A stretch of DNA of 14,681 nucleotides from Candidatus Terrybacteria bacterium RIFCSPLOWO2_01_FULL_58_14 (GTDB lineage: Bacteria > Patescibacteriota > Minisyncoccia > Terrybacterales > 2-01-FULL-58-14), in the NCBI GenBank assembly GCA_001824745.1, contig MHSZ01000015.1, forward strand, positions 1 to 14,681, read 5' to 3'. The position numbers and the translations under genes are program-made. Below, piece by piece: positions 1 to 5,295 of the stretch. The notes below the pieces were generated by a model. The model was not told the origin of the DNA. It did not search any database and saw nothing but the letters and a program-made list of their open reading frames with translations. Each line of letters begins with the position of its first letter. The stretch's first letter is position 1.

Positions 1-143
1 GCGACAAAATCGGGATAGTCATCTGCGGGATCAGACGAAAATGCGCCCTTGTCTTCCACGTCGTATCCTTGCGCCGCAAGCCAGCGCTTGATCTGCTCCT
101 TTAGCGCAAACCCCGCATGATCAGCACCCAAAAAAATCTTCAT
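1..143 (-). CDS. rpiB: Ribose 5-phosphate isomerase B, 5' part only (cut by window edge)
   Basis: The first 47 codons of a minus-strand gene are present and the rest lies beyond base 1. The translation starts MKIFLGADHAGFALKEQIK, the N-terminal signature of the RpiB/LacAB family (GADHAGF with the conserved Asp-His, then a helix). It continues through a KGAFSSDPADDYPDF segment, matching the family's conserved D-Y-PDF region. RpiB interconverts ribose 5-phosphate and ribulose 5-phosphate in the cytoplasm, in the non-oxidative pentose phosphate pathway. This fits the transketolase genes at 12124-14008. The ATG at 141-143 is the only in-frame start that gives this N-terminus. An extended -10 box lies exactly 6 nt upstream, so the mRNA may be leaderless. 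It is divergent from the thioredoxin-like gene at 231. Identification is firm; completeness of the gene cannot be judged. Confidence 0.9.
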   Translation of the reverse strand, partial: MKIFLGADHAGFALKEQIKRWLAAQGYDVEDKGAFSSDPADDYPDFV

Positions 144-149
144 CACCTC

Positions 150-158
150 ATTGTATCA
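150..158 (-). promoter_or_regulatory. Extended -10 promoter of rpiB, leaderless spacing
   Basis: Read on the minus strand this is TGATACAAT, an extended -10 (TGn followed by TACAAT, 5 of 6 consensus). Only the six bases GAGGTG separate it from the rpiB ATG, so +1 would fall on the A of the start codon. GAGGTG resembles a Shine-Dalgarno but abuts the ATG with no spacer. No convincing -35 is seen, which is usual with an extended -10. Confidence 0.5.
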
Positions 159-194
159 CGAGAAGGACGGCGGATCGCGGGTTTGGTTTGATCA

Positions 195-203
195 TGTTAT
201 AAT
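195..203 (+). promoter_or_regulatory. Extended -10 promoter of the trx-like/doxX pair
   Basis: TGTTATAAT is a perfect extended -10 (TGn plus TATAAT at 198-203) on the plus strand. Transcription would start near 210, giving a leader of about 21 nt before the ATG at 231. No Shine-Dalgarno is visible in the leader and no good -35 at 17 bp. It is divergent from the rpiB promoter in the same 87-bp intergenic region. Confidence 0.6.
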
Positions 204-230
204 CGAAAAGCCGGCCACGACCCCATTCCT

Positions 231-500
231 ATGGCAATTGAGCTCATCGCGGTTTCCGTGCCCGGGTGCGTGGACTGCGCCCGATTCAAGAAATACTGGG
301 AAGAAACGCGAAGCCAGTTTCCCGGCGTGGCGTTCCGCGAAGTGGACGCGCTCACGCCCGAAGGTCAAAATCTCCTGCTCGAACATCAAATCCTCGCCTC
401 TCCCGGCATCCTTATGGACGGTTCCCTCTTCTCCACCGGCCCGGTGCCCAAAGAGGCGCTTGCCGCAAAACTCCGGACACTTGGCGGCGATAAACCCTAA
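231..500 (+). CDS. Small thioredoxin-fold (glutaredoxin-like) CxxC protein
   Basis: An 89-residue cytoplasmic protein with a thioredoxin-fold pattern. A first strand (IELIAVSVP) runs into a PGCVDC active site with C13 and C16, followed by a helix (ARFKKYWEE). Further on is LASPGIL with Pro58, in the place of the fold's cis-proline, and then the VDG-type hairpin (LMDGSLF). There is no signal peptide or membrane segment. The length suits a minimal thioredoxin/glutaredoxin-like domain, but the protein matches neither the WCGPC nor the CPYC active site, so its disulfide partner is unknown. It is followed 9 nt later by doxX, and both are probably read from the promoter at 195-203. DoxX proteins are often found near thiol-redox genes, so a shared thiol or sulfur role is a reasonable inference. 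No Shine-Dalgarno precedes the start; 231 is chosen because it begins exactly at the first strand. Confidence 0.75.
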   Translation: MAIELIAVSVPGCVDCARFKKYWEETRSQFPGVAFREVDALTPEGQNLLLEHQILASPGILMDGSLFSTGPVPKEALAAKLRTLGGDKP

Positions 501-509
501 CACTACCGT

Positions 510-956
510 ATGGAACAGCTCCGAAAAAACCTCCGCCCCTTAGCGCCCCTGTTTCTCCGATTGGGGCTCGGTTTCGTTTTCCTTCTCTTCGCCTACCACA
601 AACTTGCTGTTTCCGAACAAGGGCGGGTGGAGATTCAGGGCATTCTCGACTTTGTCGGCATTGGCGCGGCCTCGGCGATCAACTACTACCTCGGCATCGC
701 GGAGCTTCTCATCGCGCTCTCTTTTATCTTCGGTTGGCAAGTCCGGTGGTTCGGCCTCCTCGCCACAGCGCTCGTGAGCGGATTTTTTGGCTCTATCGTC
801 CTTAAGTTCGGTCTCACGAACGACCCGAACCTCTACCGCGACATCGGTCTTGCGGGCGGCGCATTCGCGCTCTGGCTCATGGGCGCGGGTCCCATGAGTT
901 TTGACGCGCGGAAAGATCGCACGACTATTCCACCGGAGACAACTCCACAGGCATAG
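510..956 (+). CDS. DoxX-family four-helix membrane protein
   Basis: A 148-residue integral membrane protein with four hydrophobic segments, at about residues 11-31, 48-71, 77-96 and 108-126. The order and size are those of the DoxX/DoxD-like family. Helix 1 carries the family's R-L-x-L-G-x-x-F-x-x-x-A-x-x-K pattern (RLGLGFVFLLFAYHK). Helix 2 has the NYYLGIAELLIAL run, with the conserved Gly-x-x-Glu. Members are known as membrane subunits associated with quinone, sulfur or thiol redox, but the biochemical role of most is not defined, and I do not assign one. It sits 9 nt after the thioredoxin-like gene, probably in one transcript. Its last 32 bases overlap the 3' end of the oppositely oriented cupredoxin gene, so the two genes end inside each other. 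The C-terminal tail of about 20 residues is polar and likely cytoplasmic. Confidence 0.8.
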   Translation: MEQLRKNLRPLAPLFLRLGLGFVFLLFAYHKLAVSEQGRVEIQGILDFVGIGAASAINYYLGIAELLIALSFIFGWQVRWFGLLATALVSGFFGSIVLKFGLTNDPNLYRDIGLAGGAFALWLMGAGPMSFDARKDRTTIPPETTPQA

Positions 957-1386
957 CCGAGGCATCACCCGCCTCAAGAGCCCCTGGCGTCACAATGAAT
1001 TTCCCGGTCTGCCGATAGTGCCCCTCGCCGCACGGCACCGAACAATAAAAATTGAACGCCCCTTCTTTTGACGCAAGAAATTCGATCGTGGTCTCGCGTT
1101 TCGGAAAAAGCCGTTTGTTGATGCCAAACACCTCGAGCGCAAAACCGTGGTCGTACGCGTCCTCGTTGAAGATATGGAGCACCACGCGATCGCCCGGTGC
1201 TACGCGAAGCTCCGCAGGCTCCCACGCCCACTCATTTTCCAACACCCGCATATGAATCTCTACCGTCCGTCCCGATGCTGCGACCGGAGCCAGTTCCGGC
1301 GGCCGGTAAAACTCCTGATAGATAATACCGGTCACGAGCAGAAAACCGCCGAAGGCAAGAATGCGAATAAATTTGTTTTCCCACAT
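925..1386 (-). CDS. Membrane-anchored CuA-like cupredoxin (COX II-type fold), axial Met replaced by Gln
   Basis: A 153-residue protein. Residues 8-23 form a membrane anchor or uncleaved signal, and residues 40-133 form a cupredoxin domain facing outward. The domain follows cytochrome c oxidase subunit II: an aromatic NEWAWEP stretch (W53, W55), a DHGF histidine (H80), then FYCSVPCGEGHY with C115, C119 and H123. These are the two bridging cysteines and two histidines of a binuclear CuA centre, with the normal C-x3-C-x3-H spacing. The position that is Met in CuA sites (three residues after the second His) is Gln126, and the Glu between the cysteines is Val117. The paired TM helices and the partner subunit I of a true oxidase are absent here. 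A copper-binding electron-transfer or copper-storage protein is likely; function in a respiratory complex is unproven. It is single, on the strand opposite its neighbours. Confidence 0.8.
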   Translation of the reverse strand: MWENKFIRILAFGGFLLVTGIIYQEFYRPPELAPVAASGRTVEIHMRVLENEWAWEPAELRVAPGDRVVLHIFNEDAYDHGFALEVFGINKRLFPKRETTIEFLASKEGAFNFYCSVPCGEGHYRQTGKFIVTPGALEAGDASAMPVELSPVE

Positions 1387-1470
1387 AATACGGTACTAGT
1401 CGGTTATACCTCGATGATACGACGCTGGACCGGAATTCTCTAGTCGCAATCGTTATTCTTTATTTTTACC

Positions 1471-3909
1471 ATGGCCGTAGAACACCGAAGCTTCAAGGTT
1501 CAGGGGATGCATTGCGCATCCTGTTCCGTACTGATCAATAAAAACCTCGGGCGACTGCCCGGTATCGTCGAAGTGAACGCCAACTATGGCTCGGAGCGCA
1601 TGGCGCTCACGTTCGACCCCGAGAAAACCCCGCTTTCCTCTATTGAGGCGATCTTGAAAAAACTTGGCTACACGCTTGTGCAGCCAAAATCCGGGGAAGC
1701 GGAGGAAGAAGCTGAAGAAAAGGCCCGCACCGAACACCTCCGCTCTTTGAAAAAACGCGTGATTATCTCCTTCGTCCTTTCGTCGCCCATCATCTTCTAC
1801 TATATGGCGACGCACATGTTCAACCTCACGCACATTCACGCACTCTGCTTCGGATCCGGACTTGGCGAGATCTTCGGCGGAACAACGGGGTGCGCGAATG
1901 GCTGGCTGCTCGACCTAAACTGGATCTTTTGGGTAGTCGCCACCCCGGTGCAATTTTGGGTCGGATGGCCCTTCTACCGCAACACCTACACCGCGCTTCG
2001 CGCAGGTTCCGCTTCCATGGACGTCCTCGTAGTCCTTGGTACGACGTCGGCGTACGCGATTTCTGTTGTCGGGTTCCTCTTCTCGGACCTCCCATTCCTC
2101 AATCGTTATTGGGAGGGACTCGACCATCCCTTCTGGGAATCCTCGGCTGCGCTGATATCGTTCATTATCCTCGGCCGGTACTTTGAAGCTGTTTCAAAAG
2201 GAAAGGTGTCCGAATCCATCCGAAAACTCCTCAACCTTGCGCCGAAGAAGGCGATCGTCATTCGCGACGGACAGGAGTCGGAGATTCCCGCAGAAGAACT
2301 CCGTGAGGGCGATATCTTCCTTGTGAAGCCGGGCACGAATGTACCCACCGACGGCCACATTATCGAGGGCGAGTCCTCGATTGACGAGAAGGTCATCACC
2401 GGAGAATCCATGCCGGTCGGGAAGAAGCCGGGCGATGAGGTCATCGGCGCCACCACGAATACCTACGGTTTGCTGAAATGCAAAGCGGCCAAGGTCGGAA
2501 AGGATACGCTCCTGCACCAAATCGTCCGGCTCGTCGAGCAGGCGCAGGCCTCGCGCGCGCCCATTCAAGACGTCGCGGACCGGATTTCGGAAAAATTCGT
2601 GCCTGGCGTGATCGTTATCGCATTCCTTACCTTTTCGGCGTGGTACTTCGGGGCAGGGCTCACCTTCGCGGCAGCTGCACTCTTTGCTATCGCCGTCCTC
2701 GTCATCTCTTGTCCGTGCGCGCTCGGGCTTGCGACGCCCACCGCGCTGATGGTCGGCACTGCCCGAGGCGCGGAATCCGGCATCCTCATCAAAGGAGGTG
2801 AGGCGCTGGAAAATGCCTACCGAATCACTGCGGTCGCCTTCGATAAAACGGGCACGCTCACGATGGGAAAACCCGCGGTGACCGACGTCGTCATGATAGG
2901 AGGACGCACACGCGAGGAAATTATTCGCCTCGCCGCAGTTGCGGAAAAAGGATCCGAGCATCCTCTCGCAACGGCCGTCGTGAAGGCGGGTGGCAACACT
3001 GCGTTTGCAGAGCCGAAAAACTTCAAGGCGATTGCTGGGATGGGCGTTGAGGCGGACGTCAACGGCACGCACGTCCTCGTCGGCAACGATGCTCTCATGC
3101 GGCAAGCGAACCTCGACCCCGCGGCACACGGGGCAGAAGTCGATCGCCTGCAAAATGAGGCGAAAACGGTCGTCTATATCGCCGCGTCTTCCGGCGGCGG
3201 GGAACCCGAAATCATCGGTATCCTGGCGCTAGCCGACACGCTGAAGCCCTTTGCGAAAGAAGCGATTGCCGAACTGAAACGAAAGAAAAAAGAAGTGATC
3301 ATGATCACCGGCGACAATGAGAAAACCGCCGCCGCCATTGCCAAGCAAATCGGGATCGATACCTACTTCGCGAAAGTCCTGCCCCAAAACAAAGAGCAGC
3401 TAATTGAAGATCTGCAAAAGAAAGGCAAGGTGGTCGCGATGGTCGGCGACGGCATCAACGACGCGCCAGCACTTGCGCGCTCGAATCTCGGGATCGCAGT
3501 GGGTTCCGGCACCGATGTGGCAATCGAAACTGGCGATATCATCCTCGTGAAAGACGACCTCCGCGATGTCGTGACGGCCGTGGATATTTCGCGCAAGACC
3601 ATCGTAAAAATCTGGCAGAACTTCTTCTGGGCCTTCTTCTATAATGTCGCCGCAATCCCTATCGCCGCCGGATTGCATTTCATCCTGACGCGATCCGGCG
3701 GCAACCCGGCGGCTTGGGTCGTGCGCCTGGGCGATGCGATCGGCGGCGGCTTGGGCGAGATATTCGTGAACTTTTCGCAGTCAGCCCTCCGTCCGGAAAT
3801 CGCCGGCTTCCTCATGGCTTTCTCGTCGGTCTCGGTTGTGGCAAACTCGTTACTGCTGCGCCGCTACAAAGAACCGGCGTTCGCCCGGACCCCGCTTGCG
3901 AAATCGTAA
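1471..3909 (+). CDS. copA: Copper-translocating P1B-type ATPase
   Basis: An 812-residue membrane ATPase that exports Cu(I). In order: an N-terminal HMA domain with GMHCASC (12-18); TM helices MA/MB with the GW platform (about 96-170); an actuator domain with TGES (310-313); the ion-binding SCPC in TM helix 4 (C414, C416); phosphorylated Asp458 in DKTGT; SEHPLA (495-500); TGDN (613-616); and GDGINDAP (659-666). TM5 has the Tyr-Asn pair (724-725) and TM6 has MAFSS (782-786). The CPC, YN and MxxSS set is diagnostic of the Cu+ subgroup P1B-1. Two extracytoplasmic loops are longer than usual, MA-MB (about 115-149) and TM5-TM6 (about 736-777), and both contain GLGEIF. Loop one also has Cys126, Cys141 and His residues. 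The start is fixed by homology of its first residues with the downstream CopZ. There is no clear Shine-Dalgarno. It heads the copA-copZ-orf179 cluster. Confidence 0.96.
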   Translation: MAVEHRSFKVQGMHCASCSVLINKNLGRLPGIVEVNANYGSERMALTFDPEKTPLSSIEAILKKLGYTLVQPKSGEAEEEAEEKARTEHLRSLKKRVIISFVLSSPIIFYYMATHMFNLTHIHALCFGSGLGEIFGGTTGCANGWLLDLNWIFWVVATPVQFWVGWPFYRNTYTALRAGSASMDVLVVLGTTSAYAISVVGFLFSDLPFLNRYWEGLDHPFWESSAALISFIILGRYFEAVSKGKVSESIRKLLNLAPKKAIVIRDGQESEIPAEELREGDIFLVKPGTNVPTDGHIIEGESSIDEKVITGESMPVGKKPGDEVIGATTNTYGLLKCKAAKVGKDTLLHQIVRLVEQAQASRAPIQDVADRISEKFVPGVIVIAFLTFSAWYFGAGLTFAAAALFAIAVLVISCPCALGLATPTALMVGTARGAESGILIKGGEALENAYRITAVAFDKTGTLTMGKPAVTDVVMIGGRTREEIIRLAAVAEKGSEHPLATAVVKAGGNTAFAEPKNFKAIAGMGVEADVNGTHVLVGNDALMRQANLDPAAHGAEVDRLQNEAKTVVYIAASSGGGEPEIIGILALADTLKPFAKEAIAELKRKKKEVIMITGDNEKTAAAIAKQIGIDTYFAKVLPQNKEQLIEDLQKKGKVVAMVGDGINDAPALARSNLGIAVGSGTDVAIETGDIILVKDDLRDVVTAVDISRKTIVKIWQNFFWAFFYNVAAIPIAAGLHFILTRSGGNPAAWVVRLGDAIGGGLGEIFVNFSQSALRPEIAGFLMAFSSVSVVANSLLLRRYKEPAFARTPLAKS

Positions 3910-3935
3910 AGGTCGCGTAAAACAACATCCTCTTT

Positions 3936-4157
3936 ATGGCTGTAGTGAAAAAACAATTTGACGTTCAAGGAATGCATTGCGGCTCATGCGCCGCCGGCAT
4001 CCAAATGTTTCTCTCCTCCTCCGACGGCATCCAAAACGTTACCGTCGATTACAATACGAAAAAGGCGGACGTGGAATATGACGATGCGAAAATCACGGTC
4101 GATCAGATTCTCAAGGGCGTGGAAGAGCTCGGATACTCGGCAAAACCAACTGGGTAG
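3936..4157 (+). CDS. copZ: CopZ-like copper chaperone (single HMA domain)
   Basis: A 73-residue cytoplasmic protein consisting of one heavy-metal-associated domain. GMHCGSC (12-18) supplies the two Cu(I)-binding cysteines C15 and C18. The rest shows the beta-alpha-beta-beta-alpha-beta pattern, ending in the family's EELGYSAK motif. Length and features match CopZ/Atx1-type chaperones that hand Cu(I) to the N-terminal domain of CopA. Its first 18 residues share 12 identities with the start of CopA, so the two HMA domains are probably paralogues or have stayed matched as partners. It lies 26 nt after copA and 3 nt before the next gene, so co-transcription is very likely. A mercury-type MerP role is less likely given the CopA type. 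Confidence 0.92.
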   Translation: MAVVKKQFDVQGMHCGSCAAGIQMFLSSSDGIQNVTVDYNTKKADVEYDDAKITVDQILKGVEELGYSAKPTG

Positions 4158-4160
4158 CTT

Positions 4161-4700
4161 ATGCGCAGCGTACTCTTCGGCGCGACCCTGGCGGCGTTGC
4201 TTTTCTCTGCAACGCCGTTTTTGGCGACCGCAAACGGCGAATGGGAAAAATATCTTCCCGAAGAGCCGGCAATACTCCTCGGTTTATCCGCAGCGCCCTC
4301 CTCCCCTGCGATCGGCGAACGAATCGGTTTTCTCGTCGCTTTCCGGGATCCCGAGACGAAAGCCTACCTTGCCAACGCGCCATCAGAATTCCGCTTCGAG
4401 ATTGAAGCGTTCGCAGTATCCGCTTACCCGAATGGAGGGATTATTCACCGTTCCGAGCCGATCACCGTCACGGAGGGGTCCGGGGAATTCCCTTATATCT
4501 TCTCTGAGCCCGGTACCTATGACTTCCATATTGTCTTCGCCGACACCGCGGGCCGGACACGAAATGCCGGTTTCCTCCTCCAGGTGCGCGAAACCACGCC
4601 AACACGAGGCAACACCGCAATCAATCCTCTCACCATTATCAGCGTATTCGCGGTCGGTCTGATAAGCGGATACGCGCTCGCGCGGCGCCGGCGGAGTTAA
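4161..4700 (+). CDS. Secreted, C-terminally anchored protein of unknown function in the copper cluster
   Basis: A 179-residue protein I cannot assign to a named family. It has a clear signal peptide (1-24; hydrophobic core ending LATA, then NGEW), an ectodomain of about 130 residues rich in beta-strand patterns, a single TM helix (about 156-174) and a terminal ARRRRS tail. The ectodomain (about 37-143) resembles an Ig-like or FixH/YtkA-type beta-sandwich: a PAIGERIGFLVAF opening, SEPGTYDFHIVFAD near the end, and QVRE as the last strand. This matches in style the PGRYLLAI-type strands of the His-motif domains in the CcdA-like protein at 5296-7338, but it lacks their H-x12-H-x-H set and has few Met, His or Cys. 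Start codon and copZ stop are 3 nt apart, so it is translated with copA-copZ. A copper-related extracytoplasmic role is an inference from location only. Confidence 0.8.
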   Translation: MRSVLFGATLAALLFSATPFLATANGEWEKYLPEEPAILLGLSAAPSSPAIGERIGFLVAFRDPETKAYLANAPSEFRFEIEAFAVSAYPNGGIIHRSEPITVTEGSGEFPYIFSEPGTYDFHIVFADTAGRTRNAGFLLQVRETTPTRGNTAINPLTIISVFAVGLISGYALARRRRS

Positions 4701-4718
4701 AAAGAAACGGTACGGAAC

Positions 4719-4748
4719 AACAGCGCCCCGTTGTAACGGGGCGCTGTT
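4719..4748. terminator. Strong hairpin terminator shared by two convergent gene clusters
   Basis: A perfect inverted repeat: arms 4719-4731 and 4736-4748 pair over 13 bp (core GCGCCCCGT/ACGGGGCGC extended by AACA/TGTT), with a TGTA loop. On the plus strand it is followed by a short T-rich run (TTTCGTT). On the minus strand it is followed by weaker T-content. It lies between the stop of the plus-strand cluster (4700) and the stop of the minus-strand Met-rich gene (4785), so it probably ends both transcripts. Confidence 0.85.
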
Positions 4749-4784
4749 TCGTTATGCGTTCGGCGGCTACGGAAGCGCAGGTGC

Positions 4785-5261
4785 CTATTTCGGTTTCCTC
4801 AAACTTGAACCCATGAATCCGAGTACGGCTCCGCCGATAAGGCCGATTACGAGCATCCCGCCGCTGCCTGTGCGAGGTTCCGCCGCTGACGCCGTGGCGT
4901 GGCCGTAACGGGCGCCGATTGAAGCAGCGACTTCGTCGCCGACACATCCGGTTCCGGCCATTCCCATCATGATGTGCATCGCATCATGATCGTGCATATC
5001 CGCTTCCATGGCTTCTTCTACGCGTTCGTGGTCTTCCGTCCCCATCATCGCCTCCATCATCTCTTCGCCTTGCTCCATCATTATTTCATCGGTAATCGTG
5101 CCGCAATCCGTTGCGGCATTCTCGTCCATACGGTCGTGCATGAGCGTCATCATCTCGCCCATCGTGCCCGATCCCATCATTCCGCTCTCTTCGCCGTGGG
5201 CAAAAACCGCGATCGGCGCGACCCCGACTATCATCGCAAATGCAACCAAAGAATATCGCAT
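4785..5261 (-). CDS. Secreted Met/His-rich putative copper-binding protein with C-terminal anchor
   Basis: A 158-residue protein. Residues 1-21 form a signal peptide (cleavage after VFA predicted), so the mature chain would begin HGEESGMM. Residues 28-101 hold 19 methionines, including six Met-Met pairs (28-29, 37-38, 61-62, 68-69, 72-73, 98-99), plus His42, 78, 90, 92 and 96 in an acidic, probably helical region. Cys53 and Cys106 flank it and could form a disulfide. A glycine-rich TM helix (about 135-150) and an LRKPK tail end the protein. Met clusters bind Cu(I) in known copper proteins, so extracytoplasmic copper binding is the likely role; no named family is recognised. An in-frame GTG at 5268-5270 gives three more residues, but the AAGGAGG ribosome site lies 8 nt before the ATG at 5261 and touches the GTG, so the ATG is chosen. 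It follows the CcdA-like gene by 34 nt. Confidence 0.8.
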   Translation of the reverse strand: MRYSLVAFAMIVGVAPIAVFAHGEESGMMGSGTMGEMMTLMHDRMDENAATDCGTITDEIMMEQGEEMMEAMMGTEDHERVEEAMEADMHDHDAMHIMMGMAGTGCVGDEVAASIGARYGHATASAAEPRTGSGGMLVIGLIGGAVLGFMGSSLRKPK

Positions 5262-5269
5262 GCTCCTCA

Positions 5270-5276
5270 CCTCCTT
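5270..5276 (-). promoter_or_regulatory. Full Shine-Dalgarno deciding the start of the Met-rich gene
   Basis: Read on the minus strand: AAGGAGG, 8 nt before the ATG at 5259-5261. This is the only near-consensus ribosome binding site noticed in the window; most genes here have weak ones or none. It suggests strong, independent translation of the Met-rich protein within its two-gene transcript. Confidence 0.75.
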
Positions 5277-5295
5277 TTCATCTTTTCGTTACCGT

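Noticed and set aside
1387..1470. Copper-responsive operator (CopY or CsoR type) between cupredoxin and copA
   Set aside because: No TACAnnTGTA and no long GC dyad found. Only weak -10-like strings (TATAAC on the minus strand, TATTCT on the plus strand) without good -35 boxes.
2194..3153. Long open frame on the minus strand inside copA (319 codons)
   Set aside because: Arg/Asp-rich composition with no recognisable domain, fully antisense to a certain P1B-ATPase. A product of GC-rich codon structure.
5259..5270. GTG start at 5268-5270 for the Met-rich protein
   Set aside because: It abuts the Shine-Dalgarno with no spacer; the ATG at 5259-5261 has an 8-nt spacer and starts the signal peptide well.
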